Shown here in pieces: positions 1-8,976 of a DNA stretch of 64,000 bases. Source of the DNA: Aminobacter niigataensis. GTDB taxonomy: Bacteria; Pseudomonadota; Alphaproteobacteria; Rhizobiales; Rhizobiaceae. The notes beneath the pieces are model-generated. The model was not told the origin of the DNA. It did no database searches and saw nothing but the letters and a program-made list of their open reading frames with translations. Within the stretch, counting starts at the first letter, position 1. Each line of letters opens with the position of its first letter. The DNA lies in contig NZ_JACHOT010000007.1 in NCBI RefSeq assembly GCF_014200015.1, positions 1 through 64,000 of the forward strand. Direction: 5' to 3'. The position numbers were made by a program, and so were the translations under genes.

Positions 1-168
1 GCGCCCACCGGCCATGTCGTGTCGGTGCGCGAGGTCAGGCTGTCGGCCGGTGCCGGCTTCATCGTCGCCATCTGCGGTGAGATCATGACCATGCCGGGCC
101 TGCCCAAGGCGCCGTCGTCGGAAAAGATCTTCCTCAACGAGGCAGGTCAGATCGAAGGCCTGTTCTGA
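1..168 (+). CDS. fhs: Formate--tetrahydrofolate ligase, C-terminal end (partial)
   Basis: Only the last 55 codons are present; the reading frame enters from the left edge and ends at TGA 166-168. The tail carries the [11 protein letters not shown] stretch and ends in GLF, typical of the C-terminus of ATP-dependent formate-THF ligase. The enzyme joins formate to tetrahydrofolate in the cytoplasm and feeds the one-carbon pool. Its place directly before a methylated-amine operation gene set fits, because N-demethylation releases C1 units that enter THF chemistry. The identification rests on the short tail only but the motif is distinctive. Confidence 0.88.
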   Translation, partial: APTGHVVSVREVRLSAGAGFIVAICGEIMTMPGLPKAPSSEKIFLNEAGQIEGLF

Positions 169-233
169 GATAAAACTCTCTCCCAAGGCGCTCCTTTCCA
201 CCCCTCCTGTCCCCCAGGCCCGGAGCGCCCTTC

Positions 234-266
234 AAGGCCTGGCACAACGTGCCGGGCCTTTTTTTT
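234..266 (+). terminator. Intrinsic terminator of fhs
   Basis: A strong hairpin (arms aaggcctggcac and gtgccgggcctt, one mismatch, loop aac) is followed directly by a run of eight T. It lies about 65 bases after the fhs stop, so it closes the upstream transcript and separates it from dmmD. Confidence 0.9.
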
Positions 267-494
267 CAATCGCGGATGGGAGCCGGTAAGAAACGCCCAA
301 GCCAGGGCGGGCCATGCCGGACCACCATCCGGCGCATGCTGAAAGGCCTATTAAAAGTTGCCTATCAGTAAAAATTCTTGCACTTGGATATTGCTCTTCG
401 GGCAAGTTTCGAGTCAATATGTCCCCAACAACGTCCGCCTCAAGGCCGGGTCGCCGGAACGAGGCGGGAGGAACTAACTGGAGGAGTACTACCG
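267..494 (+). promoter_or_regulatory. Upstream region of the dmm operon
   Basis: This 228-base stretch between the fhs terminator and dmmD has no convincing gene. It is more AT-rich in its middle (about 345-420), where the promoter should lie. A good ribosome binding site (ggagg, about 479-484) precedes the ATG at 495. I cannot name exact -35 and -10 boxes. Confidence 0.5.
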
Positions 495-1628
495 ATGACA
501 GCTTCATGGCGTTTTTCGACGTTGGCCGATCGCCACCGCGCCCTTGGTTCCAATCTCGAAGACTGGAGCGGCATGGGCACGGCCTGGTCGTACGACAAGG
601 ACGCGAACGAGGAATATGTCGCGATCCGCACCAAGGCCGGCCTGATGGACGTTTCGGGCCTCAAGAAGGTCCACATCACCGGCGCCCACGCCGGGCATGT
701 CATTGACCTGTGCACCACCCGCAATGTCGAGAAGATCTACCCCGGCAAGTCGGTCTATGCCTGCATGCTCAACGACGCCGGCAAGTTTACCGACGACTGC
801 GTCATCTACCGCATGGGCCCGAACTCCTGGATGGTCGTCCATGGCGCCGGTACCGGCCATGAAGAACTGACCCGCGCCTCGATCGGCCGCGACGTGTCGG
901 TCCGCTTCGACGACAATCTGCACGACCTTTCGCTGCAGGGCCCGCTGGCGGTCGACTATCTCGCCAAGCACGTGCCGGGCATCCGCGACCTCAACTACTT
1001 CCACCACATGCAGACCCAGCTGTTCGGCTTCCCGGTGATGATCTCGCGCACCGGCTACACCGGCGAGCGCGGCTACGAAATCTTCTGCCGCGGCCAGGAC
1101 GCCGGCACGATCTGGGACACCATCGTTGCCGAAGGCAAGGAAATGGGCATCATCCCGACCCGCTTCACCACGCTCGACATGCTGCGCGTCGAGAGCTACC
1201 TTCTGTTCTACCCGTACGACAATTCGCAGAAGTACCCGTTCGCAAACGAAGGCCCTGGCGATACGTTGTGGGAGCTTGGCCTCGACTTCACCGTCAGCCC
1301 CGGCAAGACCGGCTTCCGCGGTGCCGAAGAGCACTATCGCCTGAAGGGCAAGGAGCGCTTCAAGATCTTCGGCGTGCTGCTCGACAGCGACAAGGCAGCT
1401 GACGAAGGTGCCGAGATCTGGCGCGATGGCAAGAAGGTCGGTGTCGTGACCTGTGCGATGTATTCGCCGCTGGTGAAGAAGTCGATGGGCATCGCCCGTC
1501 TCGACGTCGACTGCGCCATCGTCGGAACGCCGCTCGAGATCCGCAACGCCAGCGGCACCGTCAAGGCAACCGCACAGTCGCTGCCGTTCGACGATCCGAA
1601 GAAGCTCAAGCGGACGGCAAAGGGCTGA
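495..1628 (+). CDS. dmmD: GcvT-like tetrahydrofolate-binding protein of dimethylamine breakdown (DmmD-like)
   Basis: The 377-residue protein belongs to the aminomethyltransferase (GcvT) family. It shows the GcvT signature regions SGLKKVHITG near residue 53, and SRTGYTGERGYEIFC near 180. In the dmmDABC systems of methylotrophic alphaproteobacteria this subunit is thought to move the methyl carbon released from dimethylamine to THF. I chose ATG 495 because of the close Shine-Dalgarno; the frame is open further upstream without a better start. It is followed after 4 bases by the small DmmA-like gene, and fhs lies upstream, so formaldehyde or methylene transfer to THF is the likely role. DMSP demethylase and sarcosine dehydrogenase-associated GcvT proteins are alternatives; the next three genes argue for the dmm assignment. 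Confidence 0.8.
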   Translation: MTASWRFSTLADRHRALGSNLEDWSGMGTAWSYDKDANEEYVAIRTKAGLMDVSGLKKVHITGAHAGHVIDLCTTRNVEKIYPGKSVYACMLNDAGKFTDDCVIYRMGPNSWMVVHGAGTGHEELTRASIGRDVSVRFDDNLHDLSLQGPLAVDYLAKHVPGIRDLNYFHHMQTQLFGFPVMISRTGYTGERGYEIFCRGQDAGTIWDTIVAEGKEMGIIPTRFTTLDMLRVESYLLFYPYDNSQKYPFANEGPGDTLWELGLDFTVSPGKTGFRGAEEHYRLKGKERFKIFGVLLDSDKAADEGAEIWRDGKKVGVVTCAMYSPLVKKSMGIARLDVDCAIVGTPLEIRNASGTVKATAQSLPFDDPKKLKRTAKG

Positions 1629-1632
1629 GACC

Positions 1633-2241
1633 TTGGACAGTGCACCGGTGAAGACGATCCTTAGTCGCCCGGTCTACGGAACATTGTCACCGCAGGCCGG
1701 CAAGAGCCACCTTCTCATTGCGGACGCCGAAGGGGCGTCCGCGATCCTGGACCTGGCGAAGCAGGCTCCCGCGGACTTCTTCGCCAGTGCACACATTATG
1801 TTCATACCGGGCCGGACCGGAGACAGCTTTCAGGCATCCCTGAAGGCGTTGAAGCCGGCCCAGTATTATGAAGGCCCCTCGATCGCGGCGGCATTGCCGC
1901 GCCTGACATGGACACTTGCCAACGCCCACATGGGCTTGCGTGTCTATCTCGCCGGCACGGAAGGCCTGATCGGCCAGATGATGCAGGCTGCAATCGAAGC
2001 CGGCATCGACCCGGCCTCGATCCAGACCGAACATCGCGGCTCCTGGGCACGCCGGGTGCAGTGCGTGCACTGCAAGGGCATTACCGAAAACGTCACCACC
2101 CAGCCGGCAACCTGCTCGCATTGCGGCCTGCTGCTTCTGGTGCGTGACCACTATTCCAAGCGCCATGCCGCCTTCCAGGGCGTCTGCATCAACGCCGAGG
2201 ATCCGACCGAGATCCCTCAGACAGAGGAGATTTTCCGGTGA
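1633..2241 (+). CDS. dmmA: Dimethylamine monooxygenase small subunit (DmmA-like)
   Basis: A 202-residue protein. The C-terminal part carries two CxxC pairs (CVHCK near residue 140 and CSHCG near 157) followed by RDHYSKRHAAFQGV, the arrangement expected of the DmmA-like C-terminal domain, a probable metal- or cluster-binding knuckle. The frame begins at TTG 1633, four bases after the dmmD stop; GTG 1648 is a second possible start. Its last bases overlap the next gene's GTG start, so the genes are translationally coupled. The role is as a subunit of the haem-dependent dimethylamine monooxygenase; its exact part in electron transfer cannot be read from the sequence. Confidence 0.75.
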   Translation: MDSAPVKTILSRPVYGTLSPQAGKSHLLIADAEGASAILDLAKQAPADFFASAHIMFIPGRTGDSFQASLKALKPAQYYEGPSIAAALPRLTWTLANAHMGLRVYLAGTEGLIGQMMQAAIEAGIDPASIQTEHRGSWARRVQCVHCKGITENVTTQPATCSHCGLLLLVRDHYSKRHAAFQGVCINAEDPTEIPQTEEIFR

Positions 2242-3203
2242 GCGCAGGAACAAACAAGATTAACGTCACCGTGACCGAAGTGGTCGCGGTCAACGAACTG
2301 GTCAAGCGGTTCCATTTCGAACGGACGGACGGCGGCAATCTGCCGACGTTCTCCGGCGGTGCCCATGTCGTCATCGAAATGCGCGACAATGGCACGACCC
2401 GCCTCAACCCCTACTCGCTGATGAGTTCGCCGCTCAACACGCGCGACTACACCATCTCGGTGCGCCGCGACGATGTCGGCCGCGGCGGCTCGCTGTTCAT
2501 GCACAACCGCGTCAAGCGCGGCATGGAAATGGTGATCAGCTATCCGGTGAACCTGTTTTCGCTGGATCTGCGTGCCAAGAAGCACCTGATGATCGCCGGT
2601 GGCATCGGCATCACGCCGTTCCTCGCCCAGACGGCGCAACTGGCGTCGACCGGCGGCAATTTCGAGCTGCACTACACCTGCCGCTCCGAAGCGCTCGGCA
2701 GCTATTCCGAGGTGCTGCGCGAACGCTACGGCAACCGGGTCAGCCTCTATCTCGACGAGCGCAACGAACGCATCCCGCTCGAGCGCCTGCTCGCCACCCA
2801 GCCGCTCGGCACGCATATCTATGTCTGCGGCCCTGCCGGCATGATCAAATGGGTGCGCGACACGGCGGCCACCCATGGCTGGCCGGACGATTCCGTGCAC
2901 TACGAACATTTCGCGGCGCCGCAGCCGGGTACGCCGTTCGACGTCAAGCTGGCGGTGAGCGGCCTGGAGATCCGGGTCGGCGAGCAGCAGAGCCTGCTCG
3001 AAGCGATCGAGGCTGCGGGCGTCGATCCGCCCTATCTCTGCCGCGGCGGTGTCTGCGGCCAGTGCGAGACCAACGTCATTTCCTATGACGGTACATTCAA
3101 GCACAACGACCATTGGCTGAGCGATGAGGAGCACTGCTCGGGCAAGAAGATCATGCCATGCGTCTCGCGTTTCGAGGGCCGCTCGCTGGTTCTCGAACGG
3201 TAG
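2238..3203 (+). CDS. dmmB: Ferredoxin-type oxidoreductase of the dimethylamine monooxygenase (PDR/VanB family)
   Basis: A 321-residue phthalate-dioxygenase-reductase-like protein. The flavin domain has the RLNPYSLMSSP motif near residue 55, the pyridine-nucleotide domain has AGGIGITPFLAQ near 121, and the C-terminal plant-type [2Fe-2S] domain has CRGGVCGQC near 268 with the fourth Cys in IMPCVSRF. It passes electrons from NAD(P)H through flavin and the iron-sulphur cluster to the haem demethylase. It starts with GTG 2238 in a four-base overlap with dmmA. The same family serves Rieske demethylases, but the partner here is the DUF3445 protein next door. Confidence 0.8.
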   Translation: MSAGTNKINVTVTEVVAVNELVKRFHFERTDGGNLPTFSGGAHVVIEMRDNGTTRLNPYSLMSSPLNTRDYTISVRRDDVGRGGSLFMHNRVKRGMEMVISYPVNLFSLDLRAKKHLMIAGGIGITPFLAQTAQLASTGGNFELHYTCRSEALGSYSEVLRERYGNRVSLYLDERNERIPLERLLATQPLGTHIYVCGPAGMIKWVRDTAATHGWPDDSVHYEHFAAPQPGTPFDVKLAVSGLEIRVGEQQSLLEAIEAAGVDPPYLCRGGVCGQCETNVISYDGTFKHNDHWLSDEEHCSGKKIMPCVSRFEGRSLVLER

Positions 3204-3245
3204 CAGATCCCGGGGCGCCCGACGCTCTGGAAGAGGGAGGAATTG

Positions 3246-4286
3246 ATGGGAATAAACTTCAGGAAAGAAACGTTCCGCGACGATTTTACCTTCAGGAACA
3301 GTCCGGAACAGGTCAAACGGTTTCCGTTTCCCTATCATGAAGACGCCTACATGTACTCGGTCAACATCGAGCCGCATGTCGCCGGGCCGAAGAACAGCGT
3401 GTTCGAACATCTGATCGATGTCGACGAGCACTACGTATCCGAAATGCAGGACCGCGCCATGGTGCTTGCGGAGGATCCGCTGCGCTGCCAGTCGCTGCCG
3501 CACATGACACTCGCCGGCTGGGACCTGCTCGAACTCTTGATGACCGAAATGGCCAAGGGCTATCCCGAGCACTTCACCTTGACCCAGGACGGCGACCGCT
3601 GGCGCTGGATCAACCGACCGCTCGGCATCGACGACACCTTCACCTTCGGCGACGTTTCCACCCTGCCCTACGGACCGATGGAATACATCACCCGCCAGAG
3701 CCAGGGCGACTTCGCCATTCTCGACCAGCGTGACGGCAACCTGTGGATGGATGCCGGCATGATCACCACACAGGCCGACTGGTCGCTCGATTTCGACATC
3801 GGCATGAACTTCTTCGAATGGCATGCCCCGGTGCCGCTGGCGCATGAAATGGGTGTCTTCACCCGTGCGCTGAAGTTCCTGACCAACATCCAGCAGGGCC
3901 AGCCGGCGCGGCGCCTGAACTGGACCATGACGATCAACCCGCGGCTCGATACCAGCCCGGAAAACTTCCACAAGTGGGGCAGCGACCGACTGTCGGTCAC
4001 GGCTGAGAATGTCGGCCAGAAAGTGCATCTGCGCGTCGAGCTGCAGACCTTCTTCCGGCTGCCGCGCTCCAACGCTTTGGTCTTCCCGATCCGCTGCTAC
4101 CTGCTCAAGATGGACGAATTGGTGAGCGTGGCGAAATGGGGACGTCGCTTCCATCGCGTGCTGCGCGACCTGCCGGATGAACTCGCCGAGTACAAGGGCC
4201 TGACGCGTTACCGCCAGACCGTCGTCGAGTGGCTGTCGAAATACGACGACGGCGCCCCGACCTCGCCCGGCTTCGGCCCGGAGTAG
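3246..4286 (+). CDS. dmmC: Haem-dependent oxidative N-demethylase, DUF3445 (DmmC-like)
   Basis: A 346-residue protein of the DUF3445 / haem-dependent oxidative N-demethylase family. Recognisable parts are the N-terminal FPFPYHEDAYMYSVNIEPH region, the central VNRPL-type segment (WRWINRPLGIDDTF, about residue 120) and the conserved FFRLPRS near 270. It would oxidise dimethylamine to methylamine plus formaldehyde with O2 and reducing power from the reductase. ATG 3246 was chosen over the adjacent TTG 3243 because of the gagggagg site upstream. It is the last gene of the set and is followed by a strong bidirectional terminator. Confidence in the family is high; the substrate is inferred from gene order. 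Confidence 0.8.
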   Translation: MGINFRKETFRDDFTFRNSPEQVKRFPFPYHEDAYMYSVNIEPHVAGPKNSVFEHLIDVDEHYVSEMQDRAMVLAEDPLRCQSLPHMTLAGWDLLELLMTEMAKGYPEHFTLTQDGDRWRWINRPLGIDDTFTFGDVSTLPYGPMEYITRQSQGDFAILDQRDGNLWMDAGMITTQADWSLDFDIGMNFFEWHAPVPLAHEMGVFTRALKFLTNIQQGQPARRLNWTMTINPRLDTSPENFHKWGSDRLSVTAENVGQKVHLRVELQTFFRLPRSNALVFPIRCYLLKMDELVSVAKWGRRFHRVLRDLPDELAEYKGLTRYRQTVVEWLSKYDDGAPTSPGFGPE

Positions 4287-4323
4287 GCACAGAATGATCG
4301 GCATGGGCTTCGGCCCATGCCCC

Positions 4324-4365
4324 GCAAATGAAAAAGGAGGCGATTTCGCCTCCTTTTTCATTTGC
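4324..4365. terminator. Bidirectional terminator between dmmC and the convergent regulator
   Basis: A perfect 20-base-pair stem (gcaaatgaaaaaggaggcga and its complement) closes on a two-base loop; it carries A-rich and T-rich ends so that it can stop transcripts from both sides. A smaller hairpin, ggcatgggc/gcccatgcc, lies just before it (about 4300-4321). Confidence 0.9.
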
Positions 4366-4396
4366 GGCCTCTCTGTAGCCGGTCGTTCCAGGCAGC

Positions 4397-5092
4397 CTAT
4401 TCGCTGCCACTGCCCTGCGGGTAGGAGATGATCGAGAGATAGCGGATCGGCAAAGTGGTCAGTTCTTCCGGGCCATGCGGTGCATCGGCGTCGAAGAACA
4501 GGCTGTCGCCCGGCGTCATCCGGTAGAGTTTGTTGCTGTGGCGGTAAACGACCTCGCCTTCCAGCATGTAGAGGAACTCCATGCCCTCATGCTGGAACAT
4601 CGGAAACACGTCCGTGTGTTCCGACAGTGTGATGAGATAGGGCTCGACCACCACACCCGCGGTATTGGAGCCGATATGACCCAGGAGGTTGTACTGGTGC
4701 CCTGCGCGAGTGCCGCGGCGTTCGACGTCGACCCCTTCGTTCGCCTTGACGAAGACGGCGTTCCGCTCCTCCTCGAAGCGGCGGAAAAAGGCGGTCAGCG
4801 GCACGCCGAGCGCCCGCGACAGCGATTGCAAAGTGGTCAGCGACGGCGAGGTGATGCCGTTCTCGATCTTCGACAGCATGCCTAGCGAAATGTTGGTCAT
4901 CGCCGCGAGATCGGCAACGGTGATGCCGAGCTTCTTGCGGAAGGCGCGGACCTCGTGGCCGAGTGCCACCTCCAAAACCTTCTCCGGGGTATCGCGTACC
5001 GCGTGCGGATCCTGAAGCAGCGGTGTCGGGCGCGCCTTTGCGGCGACCGCAGCCGATATGTTCTTGCCCTCGGCGACAGCGACGGCTGACAT
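4397..5092 (-). CDS. XRE-family regulator with cupin domain, probable regulator of the dmm operon
   Basis: A 231-residue regulator. An N-terminal XRE helix-turn-helix (about residues 45-105, with ITVADLAAMTNIS and LGMLSKIENG) is followed by a double-stranded beta-helix cupin (about 150-225, ending in PGDSLFFDADAPHGPEEL). XRE-cupin proteins often sense small amines or their oxidation products, as PuuR does. It is convergent with dmmC across a shared terminator. I chose ATG 5092, which has an agaag site; TTG 5131 would add 13 residues. That it regulates dmm is inferred from position only. Confidence 0.8.
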   Translation of the reverse strand: MSAVAVAEGKNISAAVAAKARPTPLLQDPHAVRDTPEKVLEVALGHEVRAFRKKLGITVADLAAMTNISLGMLSKIENGITSPSLTTLQSLSRALGVPLTAFFRRFEEERNAVFVKANEGVDVERRGTRAGHQYNLLGHIGSNTAGVVVEPYLITLSEHTDVFPMFQHEGMEFLYMLEGEVVYRHSNKLYRMTPGDSLFFDADAPHGPEELTTLPIRYLSIISYPQGSGSE

Positions 5093-5296
5093 GCGGTCTT
5101 CTTTCACCCTGATAATCCCCTGCGATGGCAACTCTTGAAATCGACCTTTTCACTAGTGGTAAAATTTTTTTCCAACGATATCAAGTGGCGCTGATCGAAA
5201 TGCAGGCAATATGCCTCTCATTGACTGCATTTCCGGCGGAAAATGCAGCACGACATGCAGCGGATGTGTGGGGTGCCGATCGTCTTGGCTTGCGGC

Positions 5297-6220
5297 TCAG
5301 CCGCGCATCAAAGCCTGAAACTCGGCGGGCGGCAGCAGGGCGCCGTGATGGCCGATGACGGTTGCGGCGACACGGGCTGCAAATTCCGCGGCAAGGCAGT
5401 GATCACCTGAAACGAGATACTTCGCCAGGAACGCGCCGTTGAAGCTGTCGCCGGCACCCGTGGTGTCGAGGACATTCCGGGCGGCGACCGAAGGCACGAA
5501 GACCGTCTCGCCGCCGAAGCGCAACGTAATGCCCTCCGCGCCATCCTTGACCACGAGGTTCTCGACGCCGAGGCTGCCATAGCGAGCGATGGTCGCATCG
5601 ATCGAGGCGTCGCCGAAATGCGTCGCCTCGTCTTCGAAGCTCGGCATGACGATAGTCGCCGCCGCAGCGCCGGCCGAGATCGTCCGGCGCATCGTGTCGG
5701 CATCGTCCCACAGCCGCGGGCGGATGTTGGGGTCGAATGCGACCATCTTGCCGGCAGCCCTGCCCCGCCGGATCTCCGATAGCAGCGTTTCGACTGCGCC
5801 AGGCGAAAGGATCGCCAGCGTGATGCCGGAGAACAGGATCACGTCCGAAGCGTCGATAGCCATGCGAAGGGCTGCGGGATCATCGGCGAGCAACCGAGCG
5901 GCGGATACCGAGCGCCAGTAGGAGAAGCTGCGCTCGCCATCCTTGAGGTGGATCATGTAGAGGCCGGGCGTGCGCTCGGGCACGCGCCTGACGAAGCCGG
6001 TGCCGACCCCCGTGCTCTCGATGAAGGCCAGAAGCTCGTCCGAGATCGTATCGGTGCCGACGGCGGTGAAATAGTCGACCGGCCACGCCGCAGGCAGGAA
6101 GGCACGCATGTAATAGGCGGTGTTGAAGGTATCGCCGGCAAAACCCTTGCGCAACAGGCCGCCCTCGGCCTGCCTGAGTTCGACCATGCATTCCCCGATC
6201 AAGAGAGCGCGTTGCGACAT
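5297..6220 (-). CDS. kdgK: PfkB-family sugar kinase, probable 2-dehydro-3-deoxygluconokinase
   Basis: A 307-residue ribokinase/PfkB protein. The N-terminal GECMVELR and GFAGDTFNTAYYM regions and the C-terminal DTTGAGDSFNGAF motif (ATP site with catalytic Asp) match KDG kinases, which phosphorylate 2-keto-3-deoxygluconate to KDPG for the Entner-Doudoroff pathway. It is the last gene of an apparent operon running down from the binding protein at 10544, 42 bases after the IclR gene. The neighbouring PLP enzyme and RidA suggest its KDG comes from deamination of an amino sugar acid. Another 2-keto-3-deoxy sugar acid is possible. Confidence 0.75.
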   Translation of the reverse strand: MSQRALLIGECMVELRQAEGGLLRKGFAGDTFNTAYYMRAFLPAAWPVDYFTAVGTDTISDELLAFIESTGVGTGFVRRVPERTPGLYMIHLKDGERSFSYWRSVSAARLLADDPAALRMAIDASDVILFSGITLAILSPGAVETLLSEIRRGRAAGKMVAFDPNIRPRLWDDADTMRRTISAGAAAATIVMPSFEDEATHFGDASIDATIARYGSLGVENLVVKDGAEGITLRFGGETVFVPSVAARNVLDTTGAGDSFNGAFLAKYLVSGDHCLAAEFAARVAATVIGHHGALLPPAEFQALMRG

Positions 6221-6262
6221 GCGGTAAGCCTATCCAGTGAGTTCAGGTCAGGGTCGGGTTGG

Positions 6263-7084
6263 TCAACCGCGGCCCGCGGCACGGACGGCGCCTTGCCCGT
6301 CCTCGTCCGCCGTGTGCCCGAGACGGCTCGACAGGTCAACTGCCGCATCCTGCAGGCTCTTGAGATAGCTGGCGTGGTTCTTCAGCCCGTCCTCGCGCGG
6401 CGCCACCAGGCACAGAGTCGCCACGCAGATGCGGCCTGCCTGATAGACCGGCACGGCAAAGCAGTGGGTGAAGGTCTCGACCGCACTGTCGAAGGTGTAG
6501 TAGCCGACGCGGGACGCCTCGCGCACTTCGGCGATGAAGACCGCCGGGTCGAGCCACTGGCCATTGGGCAAGCGGAAATCCTCCTTCGGGATGAAATCGA
6601 GAATTTCCTGGTCGCTCATATGCGCAACCAGCAGACGGCCGGACGCCGTCCACGGGATCGCCACCGGGTCGCCGACATTGGACGAGATGCGGAACGGGCG
6701 GGAGCCCTCCTTCATCTGGGCGACGGTGTATTTGTTGCCCTCGAGCAGGCACATCTGCGCCGTTTCGCGCGTCTCCTCGGCGATGTGGGTCAGCAGCTTG
6801 TCGCACTCGCGCATGAGGTCGAACTGCTCGGCATAGGCCATGCCGAGGAAATAGAGCTTGCGGCCGAGGAATACGCGGCCGTCGTCGCCGCGGTACTCCA
6901 GAACACCCTGCCGCACCAGCAGGTTGACCAGTTCGTAGATCGAGGAGCGCGGCGCGCCGATGCCCGAGGCGATCTCGTTGGGGCGCAACGGCTGACGCTT
7001 CAGGCGCAGGAAATTCAGGATCTCGAAGGCGCGGTCGAGACCGCGCGCCCGCCTGTTGGTCATGTCGTCCGAAACTTCGTCCAT
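6263..7084 (-). CDS. IclR-family transcriptional regulator
   Basis: A 273-residue regulator with an N-terminal winged helix-turn-helix (residues 15-75, RAFEILNFL and LRPNEIASGIGAPRSSIYELVN) and a C-terminal IclR effector domain. IclR proteins commonly control sugar acid and aromatic acid catabolism. It sits inside the operon between ridA and the kinase gene. The start at 7084 has a clear ggggagg site seven bases upstream. The nested palindromes between the divergent transporter and PLP-enzyme genes (10581-10617) are the likely target; that link is inference. Confidence 0.85.
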   Translation of the reverse strand: MDEVSDDMTNRRARGLDRAFEILNFLRLKRQPLRPNEIASGIGAPRSSIYELVNLLVRQGVLEYRGDDGRVFLGRKLYFLGMAYAEQFDLMRECDKLLTHIAEETRETAQMCLLEGNKYTVAQMKEGSRPFRISSNVGDPVAIPWTASGRLLVAHMSDQEILDFIPKEDFRLPNGQWLDPAVFIAEVREASRVGYYTFDSAVETFTHCFAVPVYQAGRICVATLCLVAPREDGLKNHASYLKSLQDAAVDLSSRLGHTADEDGQGAVRAAGRG

Positions 7085-7118
7085 GTACCGCCTCCCCGGG
7101 AACGCCGAGCAAAAAACC

Positions 7119-7511
7119 TTATGCCGTCACGGGTGCCTTGTAGGCGACGCAATCGATCTCGACCTTGCAATCGACCATCATACTCGACTGCACGCAAGCG
7201 CGAGCCGGCGGGTTGGCGCCGAAATACTCGGCGTAGACGCCGTTGAACGACCAGAAGTCCCGGGGGTCGTCGAGCCAGACGCCGACGCGCACGACGTCCT
7301 CCAGGCCGTAGCCGGCTTCGTCGAGGATGGCGATCAGATTTTCCATCGTCTTGCGCGTCTCGGCAATGACCCCGCCGCCGACGATCTCGCCGTTTTCCAT
7401 GGCGACCTGACCGGACACGTGGAGCCAGCCATTGGCCTCGACGGCACGGGCGAAAGGCAACGCCTGCTTGCCTGCCCCGGTCTGGCCGGTGCCGTAGCGC
7501 TTGATCGTCAT
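7119..7511 (-). CDS. RidA-family reactive imine/enamine deaminase
   Basis: A 130-residue YjgF/YER057c/UK114 protein with the family's N-terminal YGTGQTGAGKQALPFARAV, the GQVAMENGEIVGGG region, and C-terminal ARACVQSSMM, including the conserved Arg of RidA enzymes. RidA hydrolyses the imines released by PLP-dependent dehydratases to keto acids and ammonia. Its location in an operon facing a D-3-hydroxyamino-acid-type PLP enzyme suggests it works on that enzyme's product. The start has ggagaa seven bases upstream. Confidence 0.85.
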   Translation of the reverse strand: MTIKRYGTGQTGAGKQALPFARAVEANGWLHVSGQVAMENGEIVGGGVIAETRKTMENLIAILDEAGYGLEDVVRVGVWLDDPRDFWSFNGVYAEYFGANPPARACVQSSMMVDCKVEIDCVAYKAPVTA

Positions 7512-7527
7512 GCTAATTCTCCGAATG

Positions 7528-8298
7528 TCAGTTGAAAGTTGAGGTCTTGAGGAACTCCGCCAGCCGCTCGGTCTGCGGCTTGTGGAACATCTCGCGCGGG
7601 TTGCCCTCTTCGCCGATACGGCCCTGGTTCATGAAGATGACGCGCGAGGACACTTCATAGGCAAATCGCATCTCGTGGGTGACGAGCAGCATGCTCATGC
7701 CGTCGCGGGCGAGGTCCTTGATGACCTGCAGCACCTCGTTGACCAGTTCGGGGTCGAGCGCCGAGGTGACCTCGTCGAACAGCATCAGCTTGGGGTTCAT
7801 GGCAATGGCGCGGGCGATCGCCACGCGCTGCTGCTGGCCGCCGGAAAGCTGGCCGGGGTAGCGGTCGCGGCGTTCGGCGAGGCCGACGCGGTCGAGCCAC
7901 TTCTCCGCCAGGGCGCGTGCCTCGTCGCGGCGCATGCCCTTGACCTTGACCAGGCCGAGCATGACGTTTTCGGCCGCGCTCATGTGGGGGAACAGGTTGA
8001 ACTGCTGGAAGGCCATGCCGGTCATCGCGCGCTGACGGGCGATTTCCTTTTCCTTCTTGCGGCGCCGTGTGCCGCCCGAAGTCTCGTAGCCGATCTCCTC
8101 GCCGTCGATGCGGATCGAGCCGCCCTGGAATTCCTCCAGCATGTTGATGCAGCGGAGCATCGTCGTCTTGCCGGAACCGGACGAGCCGATGATCGAGATG
8201 ACGTCGCCTTGCGCCATGGTGCAGTCGACGCCCTTGAGCACTTCGACGTCGCCGTAGCGCTTATGCAGATCGCGGATTTCGAGAAGGTTGCCGGTCAT
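7528..8298 (-). CDS. Amino acid ABC transporter, ATP-binding protein
   Basis: A 256-residue ATPase of the polar amino acid (GlnQ/HisP) group. Walker A is [12 protein letters not shown], the signature motif [15 protein letters not shown], Walker [13 protein letters not shown] and the switch His is in LLVTHEM. It energises import through the two permeases encoded just before it (8309-9639). It is the only ATPase for this class in the window, so it may also serve the ATPase-less transporter at 13463-15588. Confidence 0.92.
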   Translation of the reverse strand: MTGNLLEIRDLHKRYGDVEVLKGVDCTMAQGDVISIIGSSGSGKTTMLRCINMLEEFQGGSIRIDGEEIGYETSGGTRRRKKEKEIARQRAMTGMAFQQFNLFPHMSAAENVMLGLVKVKGMRRDEARALAEKWLDRVGLAERRDRYPGQLSGGQQQRVAIARAIAMNPKLMLFDEVTSALDPELVNEVLQVIKDLARDGMSMLLVTHEMRFAYEVSSRVIFMNQGRIGEEGNPREMFHKPQTERLAEFLKTSTFN

Positions 8299-8308
8299 GG
8301 GGTCGGCC

Positions 8309-8971
8309 TCAAGATGGAATGGAGGTTTTGCGTTCGACGTAGCGGCCGAAACGCTCGATGCCGTAGTTGACGGCGAAATAGAGGAAGCCCGCGAAGAAAT
8401 AGAACTCGAGGCTCATGAAGGTGCGCGAGATCAGTTCCTGCGTCCTGAGCAGCAGCTCGGCCACGCCGATGATCGACAGCAGCGTCGAGGCCTTGACCAT
8501 CTCGGCAGCGGTGTTGACCCAGGCGGGCAGCACCTGGCGCAGCGCCTGCGGCCCAAGCACATAGGCGAAGGTCTGCGGGAAAGTCAGCCCGATCGCCTTG
8601 GCGGCTTCCGTCTGGCCCTTGGGGATCGACTGCAGCGCGCCGCGCACGATCTCGCCGACATGCGACGAGCAGAACACTGCAAGTGCCAGCACGCCGGCCT
8701 GGAACGGTCCGAGATCGATGCCTATGGTGCCGAGCACGTAATAGCTCGCCAGAACCAGCACCAGCACCGGCGTACCGCGAATGAAATCGGTGTAGCCGCG
8801 CACCAGCCAGCGCAGCGGCTTGGCGCCGTAGGTCAGCGCCAGGCCGACGCCGACGCCCAGGACCGTGCCGACGAGGATCGCCAGGACCGAGATGGAGACG
8901 GTGACGCCGATGCCCTTGAGGATCGGGATACGGGCAAGCCACAGCGTTTCGAGGAATGCAACGAGATCCAT
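8309..8971 (-). CDS. Amino acid ABC transporter permease (second)
   Basis: A 220-residue HisM/GlnP-type permease with several membrane segments and the EAA loop around [10 protein letters not shown] (about residues 122-131). I placed the start at the ATG seen just after the preceding permease's stop. The frame stays open upstream into the previous gene, but such a start would cause a long overlap. It forms a heterodimeric channel with the 8977-9639 product. Confidence 0.88.
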   Translation of the reverse strand: MDLVAFLETLWLARIPILKGIGVTVSISVLAILVGTVLGVGVGLALTYGAKPLRWLVRGYTDFIRGTPVLVLVLASYYVLGTIGIDLGPFQAGVLALAVFCSSHVGEIVRGALQSIPKGQTEAAKAIGLTFPQTFAYVLGPQALRQVLPAWVNTAAEMVKASTLLSIIGVAELLLRTQELISRTFMSLEFYFFAGFLYFAVNYGIERFGRYVERKTSIPS

Positions 8972-8976
8972 GTCGA

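Noticed and set aside
2217-4361. 714-codon frame antisense to dmmB-dmmC
   Set aside because: Low-complexity His/Arg/Gln-rich product with no motif, fully opposite well-supported genes.
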